Positions 9,960 through 21,541 are shown, counted from the first letter of the stretch. The stretch is DNA of 64,000 nt from Theristus sp. LFF4_11 (GCA_030248135.1 JASANC010003195.1:1-64000), one strand, 5' to 3'. The notes: generated by a model not told the origin, from the sequence alone. Numbers and translations are program-made.

Positions 9960-11273
9960 CACAAGATATGGATTGCAGCATCAACAAAGATGTGGCCATA
10001 ATCGACGGCGAAGCAGTGGAACGGTCCACATACAATCGATCAATTTTTTAACGAGAGTAACAGTTGAATGATTCTGATCAGAAGAGGTTTTTTTCAATAT
10101 TTTGAACGGAAATTTTGAACGAAGCAGTTGTGTGTTCCTGATCAAAAATTGTTTTATCATACTTTTAACGGTCATGACAGTAAAATGCAACTCACTAAGA
10201 AGCTTAAAAAATTGCTTTTTGAACGGGATAGTTGTTGCTGATCATACAAGATTGTTTTTGTTATACCGAACAAATTGATGGCGAAATGCTGCTGACTGAA
10301 TCAGATGGCTTTCAATTTTTTTAAATATTTTAAACCGGTATCAGCTGATTGTTGCTGATCAAACGACATGTTTTTTAATTTTTTTTAACAGGAATAGCAA
10401 AGATTGATTTTTGATGCTTTGAGCGGGAATAACTGTTAATTGTCGCTCATCATCAAAAGATTGTTTTCTGATACCTTAAACGGGAATGATTTTTTAATAT
10501 TTTGAACGGGAATAGCATTTGGTAGTTGAACGACATTTTACGACATGGAAAAGCTAACAAACCAAGAATGATTTTGATATTTTGAGGTTGATAATTGTCG
10601 CGGATCAAAGAACATTGTTTTTTGATACTTTAAACGAGAATGACAGTGGAATACAAAGAAGAATGAAACTACAATTAAGCGACTTTGAAGAAGGTAACAA
10701 ATCAGAGTTTATCGTGATACTTTAAATTGCAGTTGTTTGTTGCTGATTAAAAAAGATTGTTTTTCATATTTTGAATGACAATGCAGTCATGATTGTGTTG
10801 CTGCTGTTGCTTGCAGATCAAAGAATATTTACGCTTGAATTAAAAAAAACAGCGGTTTTTATCAAAATGATTGGCAAGTTGAGAAATAGTAGCTGTGGCT
10901 CTGAATGATGCTGAAGCAGCATCAACCAAACCACACAGTAATAAGTGATACGGTGACTAAATCAGGCTACGATTGAATCAACAGCAATAAAATCAGCAAA
11001 ATCACATACTTGACAAAAAACACTGTTTTCAAAAACAACTGAAATGCTATGATTCTCAAAAAGCAGAAGCATAGACGGATACGAGTGCTTTAAAAATGAA
11101 CGTTCATTTCATGGTAAATCAACTACAGTCGGTTGAAGCAGCTCAAAATCAAAATGCAATGCATTTTTAGTCCGGATCATGGGCAAGGTCAAAAAGCGAA
11201 AATCCACTCAAAAATAATAATTGTGGTTATCAGCTAACCGTGCCGTAGGCACGGGTCAATTTGCTTGTGCTAG
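9960..11273 (+). mobile_element. Helitron-like element, copy 1 (3' end clear, 5' end unknown)
   Basis: The 3' end has the perfect hairpin CCGTGCC-GTA-GGCACGG (11,238-11,254), then CTAG (11,270-11,273). A GC-rich hairpin shortly before a CTRR terminus is the Helitron signature. About 140 bp before it (from 11,130) matches the same region of copy 2 (13,075-13,214). 9,990-10,850 is a degenerate tandem repeat built on TTGATATTTTGAACGGGAA. No Rep/helicase is visible, so it is non-autonomous. Confidence 0.55.
9990..10850 (+). repeat. Degenerate minisatellite, GATTGTT...TTGAACGGGAA units
   Basis: About ten imperfect units of roughly 60-95 bp carry TTGCTGATCA, AGATTGTTTTT and TTTTGAACGGGAA(T/C). Two or three more units precede the copy 2 Helitron end (12,950-13,075). 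Confidence 0.6.
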
Positions 11274-11559
11274 TACTAAGATAATAGTCGTGTCTGTGTG
11301 TGGCACTTTTTTGCTTTTTGAATTGCCGCTCATTTTTGCTATTTAAAAAACTGTATCTCAATTTTTCAACCTATTATCAATGCCAACTAGCCTGTTGACC
11401 CGAGCTTATGTGGCTTAATCAATGCCAAGCCTTTTTGGTGAAGTGGCATAAACAGTAACGTTTACTGATAAATAACCCTGAAGAAAATATACCTTGTGCT
11501 GCCGTGAAGACGCCTACAATACAATATTTTTTAATGTATTTAAATAAATAAAAAATGCG

Positions 11560-12510
11560 AAGTTTATGATTTTGCTATTTTTACCTGTTTACTTTAACCG
11601 AAGGCAAGCCTTTTTGTAAGTGAAGTAAAATTGAATGAAAAATATAAAAACTAACGCTTTTTTCATTTACCCGTTTTAAAAAGCTAATGCTTTTTTACCC
11701 GTTTACCTAAGCCAAGCCTTTTTTGTAAAGTGAAAATGCGAAGTTTATGATTTTGCTATTTTTACCCGTTCATCCTAACCTAAGTCAAGCCTTTTTGTAA
11801 GTTAAGTAAGATTGAATAAAAAATACAAAAATTAACGTTTTTTTTCATAAAAAATACCCGTTTTAAAAAGCTAATGCTTTTTTTCACCAGGTTACCCTAA
11901 CATAAGCCAAGCCTTTTTTCTAAAGTGAAAATGAATAGAAGAAACAAAAAAGTGACGTTTATAATTTCGTTTTGCAGTCATTGCTTCTTTTTACCCGTTT
12001 ACCCCAACATGACCCAAATATTTTGCAAAGTGAAAATGAATGGTAAATACCATTTCGACCCAATTAAAAGACTAACTTTTTTCAAAGACGGTTTTGTTAC
12101 ATCTTTCGCATTCGCTCGTCAAGTTTTGAGCAGCAACAATTGCCAGTTGCCCATCGTGCGTTACGTTGAAATTATCGCTCATAACCATGGAGTATCAAAT
12201 TGAAAATGAAACATGGAGTATCAATTTCAATGAAATTTATTTGTTTTGAATCCAAAGTGCAACTTGCAATGTCGATGTCGATGTGCGTTTTGCAACCCGA
12301 TTTTTAAAAACAAAAAAGTTCAAACTTTTTTCAAAGACGGTTTTGTTACATCTTTCCCAGTCGATCATCAAGTTTCGATCAGCCACGCTTCCATTTGCCT
12401 ATGCTGCGCTGAACTGTCTCTGTTGACCAAAGAGTATCGTGATGACTCCAGCTATGAAGAGCGACGTTTTGAGAAAACAATCTCAACTGGCATTAATAAA
12501 AAAATAGGTT
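11560..12510 (+). repeat. Degenerate tandem repeat within Helitron-like copy 2
   Basis: Recurring blocks: AAGCCAAGCCTTTTT, TTTACCCGTTTAC and TTTTCAAAGACGGTTTTGTTACATC, spaced about 100-250 bp apart and diverging to the right. Open frames here are by-products of the repeats. Confidence 0.5.
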
Positions 12511-13074
12511 AAGGAAATTGAGATGGAGTTTTCTTAAGTAGCAAAAATGGGCGCCAATTCAAATTGCAAAAAAGTGCCACGCACTTTCATTTCAAAACGT
12601 TATTTTTCAGTATCTTTTGGTTGAAAAGTTTTTGCTTGAGAACTTTTTCAAAAACAGAAAAGTTTTATCTAAACAAGTCAACTGAAAAATTAATTGCGAA
12701 ATCAAATACAAGGGGGGGGTGTTAATGAAGTGCGTGATAAGGATTAGCTTAGAGCAGGGTGAACGGGTAAAAACATTATACAGCAAAATTATAAACTTCG
12801 CACTTCAAATTTGTTTTCAACAGCGGGTTTAATTAGAAATGTGTCAATTTCAAAAACAAAAGTTCAAAATTGCAATTACAAATTACATTCAAAAACGATT
12901 TTTATAAAGCGTTGTTTTTGTCGGTTCAATTCAATTAACTTTGAAATCGTTTTTAACGGGAACAGCAAATGACCATTAGTGATTAAAAGATTGTTTTTAA
13001 TTTTAAAACAGAATGCAGTAAAGATAGTGTTCGCGATCAGAATATTGTTTTTGATAATTTGAACGGGAACGACT

Positions 13075-13214
13075 AAAGCAGCTCAAAATCAAAATGCAAT
13101 GCATTTTTTTAGCACGGTTCAAAAAGCCAAAATCGGGCAAAATCCACTCAAAAATAATAATTGTATTTATCAGATATCAGCTAACCGTGCCGTAGGCACG
13201 GGTCAATTGGCTAG
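13075..13214 (+). mobile_element. Helitron-like 3' terminus, copy 2
   Basis: Hairpin CCGTGCC-GTA-GGCACGG at 13,185-13,201, nine bases, then CTAG at 13,211-13,214 followed by T, exactly the Helitron arrangement (insertion between A and T). The body probably extends left towards 11,280; its 5' TC end is not identified. Confidence 0.6.
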
Positions 13215-13504
13215 TTGTTCCATAATGATTGAATGAAACTATCTTTCCTTCCCACGTCTGCATTGAGTCACAGAACGTAATTGATAATAAGCACCGGTAA
13301 GTGCAACAAACGCACACGCAGTAAAGCATGCAAAACAGTTACTTTCAAATATCGCACTTCTGTAGCCAGCGCACGCTAATTGGTACGCTGGGTTAAACCT
13401 GAGAAAGTTGACGTCGCCTGCTGGATGGTTTTTCGTCGATGCAAACGACCAACCACTGCACAATCAAGACGTACAGGTTGGACTGAGAAATTTTATGTCA
13501 TTTA

Positions 13505-14626
13505 TAGTGTTGGGTCGGTTAGGGGTTTCGTCGGTTCGGTTCGGTTCGGGTTTTCAGATTTTTCAATTTTTCAATGTCGGTCGGTTTCGGCAACCGAAAC
13601 ATTTTTTGCTTTCGGTTTCGGTCGGTAAACCGAACATTTTTTTAACTACAGCTCCATTTATATTTGACGAAAAGCTCAAAATGAAACACGCATGAACACA
13701 AAAACGAACAAACAAACAAACACACAAACAAACACTCGCAGACAACGAAGCCGCATTTAGCGTTGTGCGCGAAATTCTTGCTTGCCGCTCAACCAACGTC
13801 AGTACCATCAGAACGGCTTTTTAGCCAGGCGAATTTGGTTTTCACGGACAAACGCAACCGACTGGCAGGAAAAACCGGGAAATGCTGTTGTTTCTGAAGG
13901 CCAACCTGTCGGTGATTGAATTCAATTACGATCTGAAGTCGAAAGAAGCCATGAAAAAGTGGACAAACATTTGCTGTGCTTCGGAACCGGGTAGAGGCGA
14001 GGCCGTGACATCCACTGCAGTGAGCGTGGGCGGTCATGCGAGTGCGACAGCAACCATTGAGGGCATCGAGTCTTCTGATGACGAATCGGATGTCAGTGAC
14101 ACGTCTTCCGCTGACGAACAATTCTTAATTTCTTTCGTGTACGATCCACATGCGGATCACGAAGAATTAGAGTTATGACAATTTCCATTCCTGCAAATTA
14201 TAGATGACGTTCCATCCGCGTTACTTTCATGAATTTTTGTATTGAATGTTCTGGTTGTTCATTTCAATTTCTGTGATTTAAATTTTGAGAAACTTTTGTG
14301 TTCGCCTCGGAGGTGCAGATATTTTGATTGAGTTGCGCATAATGCCTCTCACAGCAACACATCGTCGCATCACAACGTTGGAGAACGAGTTGCTTGGTGG
14401 GTTCAAGCACAAAAAATGAAGTTTGTTGAAAATCAGAAATTCAACTACATTCACACATTATAACCGAAAAAAATCGGTCGGTTTTTCGGATTTTTTAATT
14501 TTTCGGGTTTCGATCGGTACCGATCGGTAACCGAAACATTTTTTGCTTTCGGTTTCGGTAAAAATGACGAAAAAACGTTTCGGTCGGTTCGGTTTTTGGT
14601 TTCGGTCGGTAACCGACCCAACACTA
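13505..14626 (+). mobile_element. hAT transposon relic with perfect 8-bp TSD
   Basis: The ends are TAGTGTTGGGTCGGTTAGG and GGTAACCGACCCAACACTA (17 of 19 bases complementary). They are flanked by identical GTCATTTA at 13,497-13,504 and 14,627-14,634. Subterminal GGTTTCGGT/ACCGAAAC motifs repeat near both ends. A broken hAT transposase C-terminus lies inside. Confidence 0.9.
13775..14178 (+). pseudogene. hAT transposase C-terminal remnant, frameshifted
   Basis: 13,775-13,880 reads FLLAAQPTSVPSERLFSQAN, then LVFTDKRNRLAGKTGK: the hAT dimerisation motif with P-TSVPSERLFS and RNRL. One base is out of frame near 13,880. The continuation in the next frame (13,882-14,178) is MLLFLKANLSVIEFNY and then an acidic Ser/Asp tail. 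The RNRL block runs straight into MLLFLKANL, as expected, once the frameshift is allowed for. Everything N-terminal is deleted, consistent with the short 1.1-kb element. Confidence 0.85.
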
Positions 14627-14634
14627 GTCATTTA

Positions 14635-15191
14635 CTTTGCAGACAAAGTTTTAGCACGCACATAAGCAAAATGGCTCATTCTGTAATCTGCTTTTTGGTC
14701 TGAAAATTGGAATACCTATTGTTTGCAACTGATTGTGTTACAGTTTTGTTTGAAAACCCTAAAATTTAGATGTGCACCAAGATTTTTCAAACAAGGTTAA
14801 AAAATCTAATAAATTCAGGCTTGGTATCTATCTTGATATACAGGATATATTTCCAGCCGTTTATTGAAATTCCACTTAGGATTCCCAAGAAATGTAAAGG
14901 GTTTCATGCCAATATCAGGCGATTGTTTTTAACGTGTGGCAATGGCATTCATTGAAACAAGATAGTCTTTAGAGCCTAGTACCGTGGTTTACGAGCGAGC
15001 CAAATGACTATGATGAACTTCATTCGGACAACACGGATGTTACATGTTCAGCGCTCCATTATGACACGGCGAGCGCGATACCAATCTTAAGAGATGCGAG
15101 TTGCCCAATTCGGGTTACATATGCATCAATGTGCACCCACGGTAAAGTTTTTTTCACAAATAAAAATTTATCACATACCATTTAATCTTAT
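14635..15191. other. No gene or named repeat seen
   Basis: About 560 bp of A/T-rich sequence with only short open frames. Confidence 0.4.
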
Positions 15192-15426
15192 TCATGCGGA
15201 TGCGCGAGCGAGCGAAGCGAGCGGACAGCGCATCACGCATTATATGGCTAGACATGGACCTGCGCGAGTTTTCAAAATTTACGCGTTGTCCTACAGCAAC
15301 GAACATACATGCTGGAAACTTGTTACTGTGCACACGAAGAGACCTGCAGTGGTTGCTAACTGTGCCAAAGAGAAAATTCCACCAGACTTCTTTACGTCCG
15401 TTCTAGACACGAAAAACCTATTCTGA
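15192..15426 (+). other. Conserved head of the composite element with a short reading frame
   Basis: The frame reads SGQRITHYMARHGPARVF, then VTVHTKR, and ends SVLDTKNLF-stop. Copy 1 (1,336-1,096, minus) and copy 3 (33,731-33,965) keep the same VHTKR and DTKNLF-stop ends, though copy 3 is frameshifted early. It contains the palindromic GCGAGCGA/TCGCTCGC-like start. No family recognised. It may be non-coding sequence whose frame survives by chance. Confidence 0.45.
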
Positions 15427-15519
15427 AATCTTGGTTACTTATTCTTGTTTCTCCTTTTTTTTCAGCTATATCATCAAGATGTGTTCGCACTTTCAATTTT
15501 TAACTGGGGCATTTTCATA

Positions 15520-17960
15520 GCCGAACAAAAATGTTTCCTGGGGTAATTCCATCCGGAGATTTTGAAAATTGTTTTTGTTTGTTGGAGACCTTGTTTTTAG
15601 GTAAAAAATTGGGCATTTTTAAAAGTTCGCAGGGTTTTCACTGATTTTAAGTGTTCGCTCTTTCCATTTTTGTCTACAGTGGTTTCATAACCGAATAAAA
15701 TACTCTCCTAGGGTAATTTCATCCGTAGATTTTGGGAATCCGATTTCTTTTTTGCCCCGACCTTTTTTGGGGTAAAAAATTGGGCATTTTCAAAAGTTCG
15801 GAGGTTTTGACCTAGTTTCAAATGTCGCCCTTTCAATTTTTGCCTGAAATTGTTTCATAACCGAACAAAAAAGTTTCCTGGGGTAATTTCAGCTGTAGAT
15901 TTTGAAAATCCGGTTACTTTTTTGCCCCGACCCTTTTTGGGTTAAAAATTGAGCAATTTTTGTCTAAAGTTGTTTCCTAATCGAACAAAATGGTTTTCTT
16001 GGGTAATTTAATCCGTAGATTTTAAAAATCCAATTACTTTTTTGCCCCGACCTTTTTTGGGTAAAAAATTGGGCATTTTCAAAAGTTTGGAGGTTTTGAC
16101 CTCGTTTCAAATGTCGCCCTTTCAATTTTTGTCTGAAATTGTTTCATAACCGAACAAAAAAGTTTCCTGGGGTAATTTCAGCTGTAGATATTGAAAATCC
16201 GGTTACTTTTTTGCCCCGACCTTTTTTGGGTAAAAAATTGGGCAATTTTTGTCTAAAGTTGTTTCCTAATCGAACAAAATGGTTTTCTTGGGTAATTTAA
16301 TCCGTAGATTTTAAAAATTCAATTACTTTTTTTGCCCCGACCTTTTTTGGGTAAAAAATTGGGCATTTTCAAAAGTTCGGAGGTTTTGACCTAGTTTCAA
16401 ATGTCGCCCTTTCAATTTTGTCTGAAATTGTTTCATAACCGAACGAAAAAGTTTCCTGGGGTAATTTCAGCTGTAGATATTGAAAATCCGGTTACTTTTT
16501 TGCCCCGACCCTTTTTGGGTTAAAAATTGGGCAATTTTTGTCTAAAGTTTTTTCATAATCGAACAAAATGGTTTTCTTGGGTAATTTCATCCCTAGATTT
16601 TGAAAATCCAATTACTTTTTTGCCCCGACCTTTTTTGGGTGGAAAATTGGGCATTTTCAAAAGTTCGGAGGTTTTGACCTAGTTTCAAATGTCGCCCTTT
16701 CAATTTTTGTCTGAAATTGTTTCATAACCGAACAAAAAAGTTTCCTGGGGTAATTTCAGCTGTAGATTTTGAAAATCCAATTACTTTTTTGCTTCGACCC
16801 TTTTTAGGTTAAAAATTAGGCATAACGGAACAAATAAGTTTCCTGGGGTAATTTCAGCTGTAGATATTGAAAATCCGGTTACTTTTTTGCCCCGATCTTT
16901 TTTGGGTTAAAAATTGGGCAATTTTTGTCTAAAGTTGTTTCATAACCGAACAAAATGGTTTCCTGTGTAATTTCATTCGTAGATTTTAAAAATCCAATTA
17001 CTTTTTTGCCCCAACCTTTTTTGGGTAAAAATTGGTCATTTTCAAAAGTTCGGAGGTTTTGACCTAGTTTCAAATGTTGCCCTTTCAATTTTTGTCTGAA
17101 ATTGTTTCATAACCGAACAAAAAAGTTTCCTGGGGTAATTTCAGCTGTAGATATTGAAAATCCGGTTACTTTTTTGCCCGACCCTTTTGGGTTAAAAATT
17201 GGGCATAACCGAACAAAAAAAGTTTCCTGGGGTAATTTCAGCTGTAGATTTTGAAAATCCGGTTACTTTTTGCCCCGACCTTTTTTGGGTTAAAAATTGG
17301 GGAATTGTTGTCTAAAGTTGTTTTACAACCGAATAAAACAGTTTCCTGGGTAATTTCATTTGTAGATTTTAAAAATCCAATTACTTTTTTGTCCCCACCT
17401 TTTTGGGTAAAAAATTGGGCAATTTTTGTCTAAAGTTGGGCAGTTTTTGTCTAAAGTCATAACCGAACAAAATGGTTTCCTAAGGTAGTTTCATCCGTAG
17501 ATTTTAAAAATCCAATTACTTTTTTGCTGCGACCTTTTTTGGGCAAAAAATCGCGCATTTTCAAAAGTTCGCAGGTTTTGACCTGGTTACAAACGTCGCC
17601 CTTTCAATTTTTGTCTGAAATTGTTTCATAACCAAACAAACAGTTTCCTGGGGTAATTTCATCCGTAGATTTTGAAAATCCGGTTACTTTTTGCCCCGAC
17701 CCTTTTTGGGTTAAAAATTGGGCAATTTTTGTCTAAAGTTGTTTTACAACCGAACAAAACAGTTTCCTGGGTAATTTCATCCGTAGATTTTGAAAATCCA
17801 ACTACTTTTTCCCCGGCCCTTTTTGGGCAAAAAGTTGGGCATTTCCAAATGTTCAGAGTTTTTGACCTGGTTTCAATTGTCGCCCTTTCAATTTTTGTCT
17901 GAAATTGGCTCATAACCAACCAAAAAAGTTTCCTGGGGTAACATATAGATTTTGAAATTA
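15520..17960 (+). repeat. About 170-bp tandem array with shorter sub-units
   Basis: About 18 anchors of AGTTTCCTGGGGTAATTTC are spaced either about 170 or about 90-120 bp apart, so two unit lengths alternate. Other blocks: TTTTTTGCCCCGACC, AAAAATTGGGC, TTTGACCTAGTTTCAAATG. Open frames on either strand reflect the periodicity, not genes. Confidence 0.9.
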
Positions 17961-18099
17961 TAATTAGTTTTTTTGCCCCAACCCAACCCCAGCCCCATGA
18001 AAAACCTGTGTTGTTGCCGAATGTAAAGTTCAGAAGAATGTGTGCCCAACGAATTGTGAATTTGGTCCGACCTTCGGGGCTTATGTAAAAGTCAGAATA

Positions 18100-19741
18100 T
18101 TATCTAAAAATGCGGGAGACGCATATAAAAGGAGGAATATGGCTTTGTGTAAGCAGTGAAAGACTGGGCTCGACAACGCTTTTCAAGCCTCTGATGTGGT
18201 ACACACGGATACAAGTACATAAGAGTCATATTTTTGCGCCGTTTATTCATTATTTCGGTTGCACATGGCAACCCTCGTACTCGTACATTGTAGACAAATG
18301 AAACTTTCACATTTGCGGTATTTCGGGCATTTAGCGAGTGACCACTAAAGCTAAAACCACTGAAATAACAATCAGACTTCAGATCGCTGGCACTGGTTTG
18401 CCCAGGACAAAGTGTATCGCAGAGGCATTGGTTTACTCAATGTCCCTTTCTGTGGCAAAGGCAATGGCTCACGGGACGGACGGTTTAGCCTACATTCATA
18501 CTCCCACGCAAATCAACAAGAGTTTGGTAAAAAATGGTGAAAATTAACGGAAGACAACACCTTTTCGTCACTGGTGCTGGTGTGTATAGGGTTAGGGGGA
18601 AAAAAATCCGGATTTTTTTTTAATTAAAAAAAAATTTAAAAAAATTTTTTTTTACAAGTTAGGTTCGTTCGAAGCGTCTCGTCGAGCTGAGTTCATCTAG
18701 ACTATTTTCAGAACGATCCGGAAAACTATAAGAGCGAAAATCGTGTTTTATTGAAATTATGTCCATTTCATAGAGGGAAAGTTGCATTTTCAACAATAAA
18801 ACAGGACAATTTTCGACGTGTACTTGAATATTGAACCGTTCTTAGTTGTTCCTCTTTAGAAAATTACCAAAATTAGACTGTGTTCAAAAATTCCTGTTTG
18901 CTGTAGCTAAGTCGGCAACCCCTGTCGACCCGGTCGCCCCCCCCCCCAAGACACTTACTTTCAGGTTCAACCAGCTATGCTATCTGCCACATGGCGAGAG
19001 CCCACTCTTCAAATCATCGTATCGAAAACACGTACCATGATTTCGCGATCACGTTGCGGGCAACTGACAGACGCAAGTTTAACACGTTAGTTTAGCTCAG
19101 CACGCAAGTTTTAACATGGGGCCATGTTATCGGGTATCTGAAAAACGGTCGTGTGATGTGGTGAGTCTATTGACCAACACCTCCGCTCCAATTGTTTAAC
19201 AATATATCGCACAACTCCATTGTAGACCTATAACATACGCCAGTCAACAAGATATCATGTTCATCTCATGGCCTACCGACTGAAAAACATGTTCTAAGTT
19301 GCAAGAAAACGATTTCTGAAACGATATTTCAATTCAGTTAAGTCATTTCAACGCTAAAAATTGACTCTAGAAGTCATCCAAATCGAAAAACATGGAGTAC
19401 GTCGGTCAAAATGACCAAATTTGAAGTACACTGCGTTAGCAACGATAATGCTACATGCAGCAGTGTTTTGCAATCGCAGTCTCTGATTGTTGTGTTTTTG
19501 CACAGAGTTACAGAATTTCGCTGTGATTTCAGACTAAACTGGAGAGGACAATTATAAAATAATTTTAAAGCTTTTTTTCGCTTTTCAGCAAAACAAACGC
19601 GGCGCAAAAATATTACTCTTGTGTACTTGTATCCGTGTGTACCACATCAGAGGCTTGAAAAGCGTTGTCGAGCCCAGTCTTTCACTGCTTACACAAAGCC
19701 ATATTCCTCCTTTTATATGCGTCTCCCGCATTTTTAGATAA
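18100..19741 (+). mobile_element. TIR element of about 145-bp inverted ends, forward copy
   Basis: The left end TTATCTAAAAATGCGGGAGA and the following 140 bp are repeated inverted at 19,595-19,741. The interior matches 36,312-37,340 in the opposite orientation. A hAT-type element is inserted at 18,587. No transposase remains. Confidence 0.8.
18587..19425 (+). mobile_element. hAT-type element, 3'-truncated copy
   Basis: It begins TAGGGTTAGG and matches 5,525-6,588 over its length, with the strongest match at 18,690-19,425. The CCTAACCCTA right end is missing. It interrupts the TIR element: the flanks GGTGTGTA and GTACACTGCG are continuous in the other copy near 36,880. Confidence 0.7.
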
Positions 19742-19752
19742 TATATCTAGCA

Positions 19753-19831
19753 GTCACGTCACGTCACGTCACGTCACGTCACGTCATGTCATGTCACGTC
19801 ACGTCACGTCACGTCACATTTCGTCACGTCA
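19753..19831 (+). repeat. Pentanucleotide (CACGT)n microsatellite
   Basis: About 15 units of CACGT with two CATGT variants. An open frame through it gives SRHVT repeats and is an artefact. Confidence 0.9.
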
Positions 19832-20226
19832 CGTGCAAACAGGACGAAGCGACGTTGTAAATTATGTTTGATATATCGGCGCTTTAGCTGTGGGCATGCA
19901 TTATCACTGATGCTTGTGTTTGTCCACGCGATTCACCAAAGTTGATTGATGTTACAATTTATTGGAGCGTTTCAATGCCACTGGACACCTTCGCTTATTC
20001 AGCCAGAAAGTTAAAAAGCGTGGGGGGCACATGTGAGTGACGCTGATAAAACAGAATACAGTTTAAAACCACGACTTTATTCTGTTGTAGTGCTTGTTTG
20101 CACGCCGACAAGTGGGCCTAGTTGGTGGGAAGTTGAGAAAGTTGTTGCAATATGCATTGCAGCTGCGGTAGCTAAGATGTTGTATCTTGTTATATACTAG
20201 ATATATCAATAAGAACTTGTTTGCAG

Positions 20227-21270
20227 TAGACCAAGTGTCAACGAAGACCATTTGGAGCCAAGTTCGCAGGGATGAATCGGTTGACAGCGGTTACGTGCTG
20301 CATGACATCAACACGAATGCGATTGGCTGTGCGCACGAGTGCACAAACCGCGCCTGGTTCTGTCGCACATTCAGGTTTGAGCGAATCGCGCCTGAGAACA
20401 CAAAATGAACGCATGACATTTTTAAGATCCGTTCATACTGACGTATGCATATTCGGCACGGCACGTCACGTGAGGTCTTGTGGTTCTTACAGCATACCAC
20501 ACCACCGTTCACACAGACCGTTAGCGTAATCAAATGGGTTAAATTTAGTGTAGAGCGTAACTTTTGGCGAGCACAAAATTGAATTCAAATGTTTTACCGT
20601 ATTACCCCCAATAAACCCCCATGGGCGATTAATACGTCAGCGACTTTTAAGTGTGGGGGTTTATTGGTGGGGGGGGGGGTTATTGGTGGGGGAGGGGGTT
20701 ATTTACAAAAAATCTAGGGGTGGGGGTTTGTTGAAAAATGTCAAAAATACCTTGCATGCAGGCAAGAAAGTCGCAGAAACTTCTACTTTTCACAGAGATT
20801 TCCCTTTGTAACAGCCTTTTGTAATGAAATTACCATTAACTCATCCATTTGGGGCCTTTGGTAGCACAATTTCATCATTTTCACTGCAACCAGCCACTGA
20901 ATTCGCTGGGTATGTGTTTCAAACAGGTTTCCAATTAACCCCCATGGGGGATTATTTGTGGGGGGATTATTCGGAAACTGGTCGGGGGGTGGGGGTTTAT
21001 TGGTGGGGGGGATTAATGGTGGGGGGGGGGGGTTTAATGGGGGTAATACGGTATCATATTTTCTCGTATAAGGGTGCCTGCCTTTTTCTCATCATTGGAG
21101 GAAACAAAGTTTTAACCACATTTTTGGTGCAAGTTTGCGATAGTTTTGTTCACATCAATTTCAGCATTAATCGCGCAACTGGCCACTGTTTGTTACATTT
21201 TTTCGACGAAGTTCAGGCTCCGTATGTCGTCGCTAACCCGGGCTACCAGATTTACACACGAACGAACTGA
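20227..21270 (+). CDS. PAN/apple-domain protein, last two exons
   Basis: Exons 20,227-20,374 (acceptor TTTGCAG, donor TTCAG|GTTTGA) and 21,165-21,270 (acceptor AATTTCAG) join in phase. They read VDSGYVLHDINTNAIGCAHE, then CTNRAWFCRTFSINRATGHC, and finish PGYQIYTRTN-stop. GY-x-L, CxxxC, CRTF, HCLL and the final Y are the usual landmarks of a PAN/apple fold, a disulphide-bonded extracellular adhesion or ligand-binding module. The stop codon overlaps a polyadenylation signal. Upstream exons are missing; the exon-like segment at 9,083 is one candidate. The intron holds a family A MITE and a GGCCCGTT-type MITE fragment. Confidence 0.6.
20427..20522. mobile_element. GGCCCGTT-type MITE, diverged or partial
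   Basis: CCGTTCATACTGACGTATGC at the left, GGCACGGCACGTCACGTGAGG inside and ACCGTTCACACAGACC at the right match the fuller copies at 32,472-32,675 and 41,190-41,329. Confidence 0.5.
20595..21053 (+). mobile_element. G-tract MITE family A, copy 2
   Basis: TACCGTATTACC and GGTAATACGGTA ends, with G-runs at both ends around the conserved core. It is opposite in orientation to copy 1 and lies in the intron of the PAN gene. Confidence 0.85.
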
Positions 21271-21275
21271 ATAAA
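21270..21275 (+). terminator. Polyadenylation signal AATAAA overlapping the PAN stop codon
   Basis: The sequence TGAATAAA places AATAAA on the last base of the stop, implying a very short 3' UTR. Confidence 0.5.
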
Positions 21276-21541
21276 AATATTGCAAGAAAAAATACGCTTT
21301 TCGGGTTTCAGCCGCTTATAAGAATCTTGAGACGTCTGTTCTTCTTCTATTCGGCACGTTTAAGTGTCCGGCAAGTATGCGCAAAGATTTGAGGCATAAT
21401 TATATAAAAATACATAAATTTCTTATGAGGTGTAGGAGAACAAGAAATACCTGCGCGTTGTTTGCATTCATTCACTCATTGATAAACATGCAATGCCAGT
21501 AGTCGACATTTGCTACGCGTATTTTCGCAGTTTGTTCCTTC

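Larger units (their letters stand above)
15192..19741 (+). mobile_element. Composite satellite-carrying element, copy 2
   Basis: Order: head (15,192-15,426, beginning TCATGCGGATGCG), about 170-bp tandem array (15,520-17,960), a short linker with GGTCCGACCTTCGGGGCTTATG, then a TIR transposon (18,100-19,741). Copy 3 has the same order with a 149-bp satellite array added before the linker. The whole unit may move as one, or the TIR part may have entered an ancestral copy; the sequence alone does not decide. Confidence 0.65.

Noticed and set aside
13239..13463. Cys-rich 74-residue minus-strand frame and an overlapping plus-strand frame reading SPAGWFFVDANDQPLHNQ
   Set aside because: No consistent splice sites or domain; neither strand is better supported.
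15520..17960. Repeated 60-86-residue open frames
   Set aside because: They arise from the tandem repeat period; the same residues recur each unit.
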